The notes under the pieces are model-generated. The model had not been told where the DNA came from. It worked only from the letters and a program-made list of their open reading frames with translations, and ran no database searches. This document shows positions 1-6,247 of a DNA stretch of 10,121 nt, piece after piece. Every line of letters starts with the position of its first letter. The first letter of the stretch is position 1. Source of the stretch: Endomicrobium sp. (GTDB lineage Bacteria; Elusimicrobiota; Endomicrobiia; Endomicrobiales; Endomicrobiaceae); assembly GCA_031264895.1 (NCBI GenBank), contig JAISDI010000161.1, positions 1 through 10,121 of the forward strand. Reading direction: 5' to 3'. The translations under genes and the position numbers were made by a program.

Positions 1-1298
1 GAGGCACAATAAAGGGCAGGCTCGAATATAAACGACAGGCAACTTCAAAGATCACAGATTCGTGGGGCGGACGAATCGTTATGGCCGCGCCGGTACTTAA
101 CGTTCCGTTTTCAAAGAAAGTTACCGAAACGGACGCCAATGGCAAAACGATAGTTTCATACAAGGCGGAATACGCAAAATTTGCGCCAAAAGAATTAGAG
201 ACTAGCGTCAACCTTGTATCGCAGACGCGTTATATAGGCATTTTTGAAGTTCCGGTTTTTAGCGCAGAAATGACCATGAAAGGAAATTTTTCGAAAATTG
301 AAGCGCTAAGCCAGCGCGAAAGCGGAGTATCATATTCTATAAAAGATGCGTTTCTCTCTTTAGAGATAAACGATTTGAAAGGAATTTCCGTTCCGGATTT
401 TATGTGGAACGGCAAAAAATACGATTTTGAACCTTCTGTTTTAGGAAGAAATTTATCTCTGAGCATTCCTTACGTTCACGAGTATTCCCCAAAAATGTCT
501 TATACAAGGTATTATGAAAACGATTACAATACCTTTCTAAAATCGCTCAGCGCGCCGGTAAACTTTGATAATCAAAGCGGAGATTTCGAAATAAAATTTT
601 CAATCAAAGGCAGCGAAAGCATAAGTTTTGTTCCGCTGGCAAAAAATAACTCTTTCCGCGTATATTCAAAATGGACAAACCCGAATTTTTCGGGAAATTT
701 TTTACCGGATAACAAAGAAATAACAAAAGACGGATTCAGCGCGGATTGGGATATAAATTATATGGCAAGCGGAATTTCCCAAAATCTCGATTCGGCAAAT
801 CTTTCTTCGGCATTATTTACCACGTCGCTTTTAATTCCGGTAGACAATTACAGAAGCGCTGAAAGAGCCACGAAATACGGAATTTTATTTATCATATTAA
901 CTTTTATGGCCTGCTTTGTTTCGGAAATTACAAGCAAAAAACCCATTCATCCTTTTCAGTATTTGCTTGTAGGCCTTGCAATGGCGATTTTTTATATACT
1001 GCTGGTTTCCATATCGGAATTTATACCGTTCGGTTTTGCATATTTGATAGCTTCAGCCGCAATAACGTCAATGATAACATTATACGCTAAATTCGGAATC
1101 TCAAAAAATCTTGCCGTAAAACAGGTCGTGATAATAGCGGCATCTTTTGCGGCTCTGTACGGATATATGTACATTTTACTGCAATTGCAGGATATGGCTT
1201 TGATTTTCGGTTCTATCGGATTATTTATAGGCCTTTCAATTGTCATGTACGCCACAAGAAATATTACATGGTACGAGGAACAGCCTGAAAACAAATGA
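1..1298 (+). CDS. creD: CreD-family inner membrane protein, 5' end cut by window
   Basis: The frame is open from base 3 to the stop at 1296-1298. The 26 codons before the ATG at 81 already look like CreD: a basic, helical E-Y-K-R-Q stretch, then SWGG and a P-V-L-N-V-P segment. The gene therefore starts upstream and the ATG at 81 is internal. Numbering from that ATG, residues 1-260 form a large beta-rich extracytoplasmic domain. Five hydrophobic segments follow at about 265-282, 293-312, 317-337, 348-367 and 371-391. CreD signatures are clear: R-A-T-K-Y-G-I-L-F, HPFQYLLVGLA, F-G-F-A-Y-L-I-A-S-A and a C-terminal MYATRNITWY. In E. coli creD belongs to the CreBC regulon and affects envelope integrity and colicin E2 tolerance; its molecular activity is unknown. 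No creB or creC is visible. The stop overlaps the next start by ATGA, so the two genes are probably translationally coupled. Confidence 0.88.
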   Translation, partial: GTIKGRLEYKRQATSKITDSWGGRIVMAAPVLNVPFSKKVTETDANGKTIVSYKAEYAKFAPKELETSVNLVSQTRYIGIFEVPVFSAEMTMKGNFSKIEALSQRESGVSYSIKDAFLSLEINDLKGISVPDFMWNGKKYDFEPSVLGRNLSLSIPYVHEYSPKMSYTRYYENDYNTFLKSLSAPVNFDNQSGDFEIKFSIKGSESISFVPLAKNNSFRVYSKWTNPNFSGNFLPDNKEITKDGFSADWDINYMASGISQNLDSANLSSALFTTSLLIPVDNYRSAERATKYGILFIILTFMACFVSEITSKKPIHPFQYLLVGLAMAIFYILLVSISEFIPFGFAYLIASAAITSMITLYAKFGISKNLAVKQVVIIAASFAALYGYMYILLQLQDMALIFGSIGLFIGLSIVMYATRNITWYEEQPENK

Positions 1299-3094
1299 AA
1301 AAATTTTTCTTTTTACTGTTTTCGATTCTTTTACTTTGTGCCTGCACGGATACTTTACGCGCCGATGAAAAAATCCGCGATTTTGCCTGTGTGATGACAG
1401 TCAATAACGACGGTTCGATAACCGTTGAAGAGACCATAGCGGTAAACGCGGAAAATATAAAAATCCGGCGCGGAATATACAAAGATATCCCTGACTCTGC
1501 TTCAAACCCCGTAAAGTTTATAAGCCTGTACATGGACGGTCAGCCGCACCCGTCTTTTATGGAGCGTCGCGGAAAAAATCTGAGAATAAATTTTGGTGAC
1601 GACAACTATATATCGAAAGGCGTTCACGTTTACAAGCTGACTTATTCCGTAGACAAAATCGCGCAGGATTTTGAAGATTACGACGAAATTTACTGGAACG
1701 TAACGGGCAATTACTGGGATTTTACTATTGTTCACGCTTCTTTTCGCATTATTCTTCCCGAAGGCGCGGACATAAAAGACGAACTTGTTTCATTATATAC
1801 CGGAACAAGAGGTTCAAAAGATTCCAATGCTGTTAAAAACGGAAAAAATTATTTTGAAACTACAAAACCTTTATATGCAGGCGAGGGTTTTACCATAGCG
1901 GTTCCGTTTACAAAAGGAATTGTGCAGTCTTACAAGCAAGAAAAAGCGCTTCCGGCTGCTGCAGCCAATACGGGATTATTAATGTCTGTAGCCGTATTTT
2001 TACTTATTATTTTTATAGTTTATTTTATTGCCAGCTGGACTGCCGTAGGAAGAGACCCTAAAGACGTGATAGTAACGGAATTTGCCCCGCCGAAAAACAT
2101 ATCGCCGGCTTTTATACGCTGCCTCTGGATAAGAAAAACCGACAAAAAGATGTTTGCGACGGCTCTTGTGAGCATTGCGATGAAAGGGAAAATAGAAATA
2201 TGCGAAGAAAAAAAGTCTTTCCAAAAAACCGCAGTATTAAAACTTAAAGACAAAAATACGGACGGATTGTCCGAAGAGGAAGTTTATATCATTCGTGAAC
2301 TATTCGCAAAAGGCGATGAATTTACAATAACTAATTCGAACTGGTCAACGCTTTCGTCCTGCATGAGCCATATTGAAAAGAAATTTAATGACGAAAAGAA
2401 AAAATATATCGAATCAAACGTAAAATACAGAATTCCGGCCGTAATAATACTTATCTTGTTTCAACTGCTTTTCATATCTTTGGGAGCGCAAGCCGCTGCG
2501 TTTATATTTGTCAATTTGCATTATTGTATATTTATGCTTGTATTTGTCGGCTTACCAAAAAATAAGATATTTAAAGCGATAGCTTTTATAGTACTCAATT
2601 TATTTTACACGGTATTTTTCTTAGGCATACTCCGAGGAGCGGACATTCACGCTGCGGCTGCAGTAATTCAAGGCTGTTTTTTGTTGTCTTTTTGGGCGCT
2701 GTTGGTTTATATCAACATAATAGACAATCTCACTGCCGAAGGCCGCGAACTGTTTAAACACATAAAAGGTTTTTACCGTTACATGACCATAGCCGAAGAA
2801 CACAGAGTGGCGATGTCTGTTCCGATCGACGATGAAAGAATTTTTGCCGATTATCTTCCGTATGCTTTTGCCTTTGACATGGAAAACAAATGGATGAAAA
2901 GATTTGAAAAAATCTTATCGCAGGCAACAATTGACAGATACACGCACAATATAGGCGGCAGAAACTTTTTAGCGTCAAGGCTGATCATTTCGTCGATAAA
3001 TTCATCCGCCCCGCGAAGCAGCGGTTCCGGCGGTTCGGGCGGAAGAGGCTTTTCAGGCGGCGGTTTTGGCGGCGGAGGCGGCGGAGGCCGCTGA
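1295..3094 (+). CDS. DUF2207 family membrane protein with Gly-rich C-terminal tail
   Basis: A 599-residue protein of the DUF2207 (predicted membrane protein) family; function unknown. Residues 1-23 are a signal peptide (K-K, then F/L-rich). Cleavage could be by signal peptidase II at C17 (L-C-A-C, an imperfect lipobox) or by signal peptidase I near A23. Residues 24-210 are the extracytoplasmic DUF2207 domain, with the usual features: D-G-S-I-T-V-E-E-T, RRGIYKDIP and E-I-Y-W-N-V-T-G-N-Y-W. A membrane helix lies at about 226-248. A cytoplasmic stretch follows with VGRDP and EFAPPKNISPA motifs. Four more hydrophobic segments lie at about 379-398, 402-420, 426-445 and 454-475. The tail from about 571 is Ser/Gly-rich and ends in a run of glycines, typical of the family. 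The ATGA overlap with creD (1295-1298) fixes the start; a GAGGA at 1275-1279 is too far away to be a good ribosome site. Pairing with CreD suggests an envelope role, which is inference. Confidence 0.9.
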   Translation: MKKFFFLLFSILLLCACTDTLRADEKIRDFACVMTVNNDGSITVEETIAVNAENIKIRRGIYKDIPDSASNPVKFISLYMDGQPHPSFMERRGKNLRINFGDDNYISKGVHVYKLTYSVDKIAQDFEDYDEIYWNVTGNYWDFTIVHASFRIILPEGADIKDELVSLYTGTRGSKDSNAVKNGKNYFETTKPLYAGEGFTIAVPFTKGIVQSYKQEKALPAAAANTGLLMSVAVFLLIIFIVYFIASWTAVGRDPKDVIVTEFAPPKNISPAFIRCLWIRKTDKKMFATALVSIAMKGKIEICEEKKSFQKTAVLKLKDKNTDGLSEEEVYIIRELFAKGDEFTITNSNWSTLSSCMSHIEKKFNDEKKKYIESNVKYRIPAVIILILFQLLFISLGAQAAAFIFVNLHYCIFMLVFVGLPKNKIFKAIAFIVLNLFYTVFFLGILRGADIHAAAAVIQGCFLLSFWALLVYINIIDNLTAEGRELFKHIKGFYRYMTIAEEHRVAMSVPIDDERIFADYLPYAFAFDMENKWMKRFEKILSQATIDRYTHNIGGRNFLASRLIISSINSSAPRSSGSGGSGGRGFSGGGFGGGGGGGR

Positions 3095-3132
3095 ACAGTC
3101 CGCCTTATACTCGTCTTTGTGGCGGAGGCCGC
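3071..3132. repeat. Short GC-rich direct repeats at the end of the DUF2207 gene
   Basis: The nonamer GGCGGAGGC occurs at 3071-3079, 3080-3088 and 3121-3129. The last two copies extend to the 12-mer GGCGGAGGCCGC (3080-3091 and 3121-3132). The first two encode the Gly-rich tail; the third lies 27 bp past the stop codon. A TCCGCC at 3099-3104 can pair with GGCGGA on either side. A run of eight T (3137-3144) follows the last copy, so a weak terminator for the creD-DUF2207 unit is possible but not convincing. Confidence 0.5.
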
Positions 3133-3151
3133 GCGATTTTTTTTGATTTTG

Positions 3152-3157
3152 TATAAT
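3152..3157 (+). promoter_or_regulatory. Perfect TATAAT -10 box just before the methyltransferase ATG
   Basis: TATAAT lies six bases upstream of the ATG at 3164. A transcript starting the usual 7 nt after the box would begin at or next to that ATG, giving a leaderless message. This fits the absence of any purine-rich ribosome site between box and ATG. No good -35 hexamer is seen at 16-18 bp spacing, so strength is uncertain, and an AT-rich chance match is possible. Confidence 0.45.
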
Positions 3158-3163
3158 GAAATT

Positions 3164-4777
3164 ATGTTAGAAAATTCAGACTATTTATCCATCAAAGAAG
3201 CTAGTCTTTGGGCTACCAATTATTTAGGAAAAGAAGTAACTACTTCTAATATTTCCTATCTTATCCAGTACGGGCGTATTGCAAAAATCGGACATAACGG
3301 TTCAACCCAGATTTCAAAATCCGAGCTTGAAAAGTATTATCGTTCATTAAGCAAATCAAAAGAAACTGCTTGGAAAGAAAAATTAGGGCAGGATTTAAAC
3401 TGGGCATTATCTTTTGACAATTTAAAAGAATCTGATACTACAAAGCACATTCATAGGCTTCATCCATATAAAGGCAAATTTATACCGCAGCTTGTTGAAT
3501 ATTTTTTAGACGGCCATACCGATAAATTTAAAACCTCGGCATATTTCAAAAAAGGGGACATAGTTTTAGATCCTTTTTGCGGAAGCGGAACTACGCTTGC
3601 CCAGTCAAATGAACTTGGACTTCACGCAATAGGCGTTGATGTTTCATCTTTTAATGCGTTTATTTCAAATTGCAAAATTACGGATTATGACATAGAACGA
3701 TTAGAAGAAATAATAAAACAAATAACAATCAAATTATATTCTAAAGTAAAAGCGTCAAAAGCAGCCGACTTTGAAAACAATCTCATAGAGAAATTAAAAG
3801 TATTCAATGACAAATATTTTCCTGTTCCGGAATTCAAATATAAATTAAGACAGAATCTCATAGACGAAGATAAATATGGAGCGGAAAAAGCAAGATTATT
3901 TTTGCCGGTTTATGAAAAACTAAGTTCAGAATATAAAATAGAATTACTCAAAAAAAATCCCAAGACATTTTTAGAGAAGTGGTATTTCAAAAATATCCGG
4001 AGTGAAATAGATTTTGTATTCAATGAAATAAAACAGATAAAAGATACAAATATTAAAAAAATTCTTGCTTTGATCCTCAGCCGTACAATGCGTTCATGCA
4101 GGGCGACTACGCATTCGGATTTAGCAACGCTTGTAGAGCCGATTTCTACGACTTATTATTGTTCAAAACACGGTAAAATTTGCAAACCGATATTTTCTAC
4201 TATGAAATGGTGGCGCACATATTCAAAAGATACCGTTAACCGCCTAAAATATTTCGAGAAATTAAAAACTAATACATATCAATATTGTTTGACCGGCGAC
4301 AGCAGAACCATAAATATTCCCGCTGAAATTTCTAAAAAACAAAAGAATCTCGCAAATATAATACAGAAACAAAAAATTTCAGGCATATTCTCAAGTCCGC
4401 CTTATGTTGGACTTATAGACTATCATGAACAACACGCCTACGCTTATGACTTATTCGGTTTTGAAAGAAAAGACGAACTCGAAATCGGCCCGTTATTTAA
4501 AGGACAAACAAAAGATGCTCAGAAAAGTTATGTCGAAGGAATTTCAGCGGTTTTAAATAACTGTAAAAAATATTTTAAAGACGATTACAATGTCTTTTTA
4601 GTAGCAAATGATAAATACGGTTTATACCATGAAATCGCAGAAAAATCAGGAATGAAAATAGTTAATCAATTCAAACGTCCCGTCTTAAATAGAACAGAAA
4701 AAGACAAAGGCGCATATTCCGAAATCATTTTCCATTTGAAGGATAAAAATGTCCCTAAATCAAAAACAAAAAGCTAA
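3164..4777 (+). CDS. Type II amino-methyltransferase (probably N4-cytosine) with N-terminal HTH-like domain
   Basis: A 537-residue DNA methyltransferase from the ATG at 3164. A GTG at 3119 would add 15 residues, but they lie in a GC-rich repeat and have no ribosome site. Residues 6-60 (YLSIKEAS, then TTSNISYLIQYGRIAKIG, then TQISKSELEKYY) resemble an excisionase/MerR-like helix-turn-helix. Motif X is HPYKGKF at 100-106; motif I, the SAM site, is DPFCGSGTT at 136-144; the motif II acid is in GVDVS at 157-161. A long variable segment of about 230 residues, probably holding target recognition, includes YYCSKHGKIC. Motif IV is SSPPY at 410-414. The order X-I-TRD-IV is alpha-type. SPPY is typical of N4-cytosine enzymes and also occurs in N6-adenine ones. 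The partner nuclease is GGNCC-like, a site without adenine, so cytosine methylation is inferred. The enzyme protects host DNA from the nuclease encoded next. Codons and spacers are more AT-rich than in flanking genes, suggesting transfer. Confidence 0.88.
   Translation: MLENSDYLSIKEASLWATNYLGKEVTTSNISYLIQYGRIAKIGHNGSTQISKSELEKYYRSLSKSKETAWKEKLGQDLNWALSFDNLKESDTTKHIHRLHPYKGKFIPQLVEYFLDGHTDKFKTSAYFKKGDIVLDPFCGSGTTLAQSNELGLHAIGVDVSSFNAFISNCKITDYDIERLEEIIKQITIKLYSKVKASKAADFENNLIEKLKVFNDKYFPVPEFKYKLRQNLIDEDKYGAEKARLFLPVYEKLSSEYKIELLKKNPKTFLEKWYFKNIRSEIDFVFNEIKQIKDTNIKKILALILSRTMRSCRATTHSDLATLVEPISTTYYCSKHGKICKPIFSTMKWWRTYSKDTVNRLKYFEKLKTNTYQYCLTGDSRTINIPAEISKKQKNLANIIQKQKISGIFSSPPYVGLIDYHEQHAYAYDLFGFERKDELEIGPLFKGQTKDAQKSYVEGISAVLNNCKKYFKDDYNVFLVANDKYGLYHEIAEKSGMKIVNQFKRPVLNRTEKDKGAYSEIIFHLKDKNVPKSKTKS
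4739..4743 (+). promoter_or_regulatory. Ribosome binding site of the restriction gene, inside the methyltransferase gene
   Basis: AAGGA lies five bases before the ATG at 4749 and within the last codons of the methyltransferase gene. It supports 4749 as the nuclease start and translation coupled to the upstream gene. The methyltransferase itself has no such site, so the two genes appear to start translation by different routes. Confidence 0.6.
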
Positions 4778-5528
4778 TATCGCAGACATTCTCAAAGAAA
4801 GCCTTATAAATAAATTTGAAAACTATAAACCTGAACCTTCGGCTATGCCGTTTCATACAAGGCTGCTTGGCAAAGATAGAATGGCATTGTTTTCTTTTAT
4901 ACATTCGTTAAATACAAATTTTGGAACCACGATTTTTGAACCTGTTGCTCTTGAACTTGCTAAGACAAACTTTAAAATTGCTGAAAAACAAGCTGTTGCC
5001 GGAACTGAAATCAGTGAAGATGCTCAAAGAGAAATTCAAAATATTATTGATGAAATTTCAGCGGTAAATATAAAACCAAATAAAGTTGACGAGATAGAAA
5101 GAATAAGAAAAGTTTGCCAAAAAGGCAAAATGCACAAAGTAAAACTTACAAAAATAGACGTCTATCTTGAGAAGGAAAACGGAGAGAAGTTTTTGTTTGA
5201 TATAAAAACTGCAAAACCAAATAAAGGCGGTTTTAAAGAATTTAAAAGAACATTGTTAGAATGGGCAGCGGCGATACTTGCCGAAAATCCGAAAGCTAAA
5301 GTTAACACTCTGATAGCAATTCCTTATAATCCGTATGCTCCAAGACCTTATGACAGATGGACTATGGCGGGAATGCTGGATTTACAAAATGAATTAAAAG
5401 TTGCCGAGGAATTTTGGGATTTTTTAAGCGGAGCGGGAACTTATAAAGATTTACTTGATTGTTTTGAACGTGTCGGAATTGAACTTAGAGAAGAAATTGA
5501 TAATTATTTTCAGAAATATAATAGTTAA
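4749..5528 (+). CDS. Type II restriction endonuclease, TdeIII/MjaII-like (GGNCC family)
   Basis: A 259-residue nuclease of the length usual for the TdeIII family, which includes TdeIII and MjaII, enzymes that cut GGNCC. The match is from memory of conserved blocks: PFHTRLLGKDRMALFSF at 34-50, LNTNFGTTIFEPVALELA at 54-71, LLEWAA at 169-174, IAIPYNPYAPRPY-RWTMAGMLD at 189-211 and EFWDFLSGAGTY at 221-232. A PD-(D/E)XK-type active site is visible: KID with D137, then FDIK with D151 and K153 on the next strand, followed by TAKPN. The gene overlaps the methyltransferase by 29 nt in another frame, the tight modification-first order common in Type II systems. No control (C) protein gene is seen. Nothing looks broken, so the system is probably functional. 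The exact target is inferred from the family. Confidence 0.85.
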   Translation: MSLNQKQKANIADILKESLINKFENYKPEPSAMPFHTRLLGKDRMALFSFIHSLNTNFGTTIFEPVALELAKTNFKIAEKQAVAGTEISEDAQREIQNIIDEISAVNIKPNKVDEIERIRKVCQKGKMHKVKLTKIDVYLEKENGEKFLFDIKTAKPNKGGFKEFKRTLLEWAAAILAENPKAKVNTLIAIPYNPYAPRPYDRWTMAGMLDLQNELKVAEEFWDFLSGAGTYKDLLDCFERVGIELREEIDNYFQKYNS

Positions 5529-5541
5529 TTATCGTTGCATA

Positions 5542-5552
5542 TTAGAAAGCTC
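5542..5552. repeat. 11-bp direct repeat, second copy at 5980-5990
   Basis: TTAGAAAGCTC occurs here and again at 5980-5990. Similarity continues loosely after both copies: ATG, then ATTTT, then GG, with small gaps. It could be a degenerate roughly 25-bp repeat linked to the possible mobile element, or chance in AT-rich DNA. Confidence 0.4.
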
Positions 5553-5710
5553 ATGATTTTCCGGCTTATATAAAAAATGTACACAACAAACGCCCATAAG
5601 GACTTGTCTTTCTATATACTTGGCGCAAGCCTGAAAAGGTAATTGTTAAACCAAAATCAAAGTGATAATAGTAGTTAATTTTAAAATTGGACTAAAATAA
5701 AAGACAGTTT

Positions 5711-5751
5711 CCGCTTGCAAAAAGAAGGATTTTTGCAAGCGGCTGCTTTTT
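5711..5751 (+). terminator. Perfect 13-bp hairpin, possible terminator
   Basis: CCGCTTGCAAAAA at 5711-5723 pairs perfectly with TTTTTGCAAGCGG at 5730-5742 around a 6-base loop. Five T follow at 5747-5751 after a 4-base gap. It could end transcription from the RM unit, although it is about 180 bp past that stop. The minus strand also has T-rich sequence beyond the stem, so it may act in both directions. The U-tract is not directly adjacent, so an intergenic palindromic repeat is an alternative. Confidence 0.45.
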
Positions 5752-5755
5752 GTGA

Positions 5756-6010
5756 TTAACCACAGATATTCCATTAGAGTTAAGAATAATAGATTGAAAA
5801 TACAATGAGTTATGCGAAATAAAAAAGGTCAAAAAAGCATAGGAAAAAAGGTAACAAATAGGTGTTTCTAAAATATTGTTCGTCATTGCCGAAAGTTGTT
5901 ATCGGGAATTTTTACTGAAAGATGCTTTTGTTTTACGATGAACATGGAACAATACCCGACAAAGGAAAAAAGATGTTTTTTAGAAAGCTCTAATGGAATT
6001 TTTGGGTTAA
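5756..6010. mobile_element. Possible MITE-like element with imperfect terminal inverted repeats
   Basis: ATTCCATTAGAG at 5768-5779 is the exact reverse complement of CTCTAATGGAAT at 5988-5999. Imperfect pairing continues outward, so both ends, read inward, begin TTAACC. This gives ends of about 24 bp around roughly 255 bp with no coding capacity. TTAA sits at both boundaries (5756-5759 and 6007-6010). It is palindromic, so it could be part of the ends or a target duplication. An inner inverted pair, TTTCTAAAA (5865-5873) and TTTTAGAAA (5978-5986), adds structure. No transposase is present. A second genomic copy would be needed to prove mobility. Confidence 0.35.
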
Positions 6011-6099
6011 AGTTGAATGCCTTTAAGCTGACTATTTTTAATAAGCTGTGTATCCAAACAGTATCATTTTGATTTTGGAATGACGACTGAAAAGGGAAT

Positions 6100-6128
6100 T
6101 TGACAGATTGTTTAGATTATTGTTTAAT
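6100..6128 (+). promoter_or_regulatory. Near-consensus sigma-70 promoter for the glmU operon
   Basis: A perfect TTGACA -35 box (6100-6105), a 17-bp spacer and a TTTAAT -10 box (6123-6128, five of six consensus bases) form the best promoter in the window. It faces glmU. Transcription would start near 6135, leaving a leader of about 113 nt before the ATG at 6248. In that leader a weak GAATT/AATTC hairpin (6165-6179) is followed shortly by GGTTTTT; attenuation is possible but unproven. Confidence 0.65.
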
Positions 6129-6209
6129 TTAATGTCTGTAATTATGCAGATGGGGCAAGAGGGCGGAATTCCTGTAATTCGTGCGGTTTTTATATAAGTT
6201 TTCCGTGTT

Positions 6210-6240
6210 TTGTCCGACTTTTAGCGGGACGCGATAAAAT
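6210..6240 (+). promoter_or_regulatory. Possible second glmU promoter giving a leaderless transcript
   Basis: TTGTCC at 6210-6215 is followed 17 bp later by GATAAA (6233-6238), overlapping TAAAAT (6235-6240), eight bases before the ATG at 6248. Each hexamer is only a partial match. The placement repeats the arrangement before the methyltransferase gene: a -10-like box at the right distance for a start on the ATG, with no ribosome site. Confidence 0.3.
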
Positions 6241-6247
6241 AAACAAA

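Larger units (their letters stand above)
5529..6247. other. Gene-free, AT-rich intergenic stretch between the RM unit and glmU
   Basis: About 720 bp with no credible coding region. Every open frame is short, lacks a ribosome site and shows no family motif. The stretch holds a strong hairpin (5711-5742), a possible MITE-like element (5756-6010), a direct repeat (5542-5552 and 5980-5990) and the glmU promoter (6100-6128). A 21-codon frame from the ATG at 5578 to the stop at 5641-5643 includes a K-D-L-S-F-Y-I stretch faintly like a GIY-YIG motif, but this is too short and weak to call. No tRNA fold was seen. Confidence 0.7.

Noticed and set aside
81..83. ATG at 81 as the true start of the creD-like gene
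   Set aside because: The frame is open to the window edge and the residues before it already match the CreD pattern (SWGG, then P-V-L-N-V-P), so the start lies outside the window.
3121..3144. Intrinsic terminator after the DUF2207 gene
   Set aside because: The T8 run is good, but the preceding stem is only four to six pairs with a poor loop or a long gap. It is kept only as a note under the repeat.
3119..3163. GTG at 3119 as the methyltransferase start
   Set aside because: It has no ribosome site, lies in a GC-rich repeat copied from the neighbouring gene, and a TATAAT sits between it and the better ATG at 3164.
5578..5643. Possible remnant of a GIY-YIG nuclease gene
   Set aside because: Only 21 codons, with a faint K-D-L-S-F-Y-I resemblance and no conserved catalytic residues. 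Neighbouring frames do not extend it.
5692..5886. Minus-strand frame of 64 codons in the intergenic stretch
   Set aside because: It runs through the 13-bp hairpin and one end of the possible MITE, has no ribosome site, and its low-complexity Phe/Leu/Ile composition is what AT-rich non-coding DNA gives.
5529..6247. tRNA or known riboswitch in the long intergenic stretch
   Set aside because: No cloverleaf arms, T-loop GTTC pattern or recognisable riboswitch core could be found by eye.
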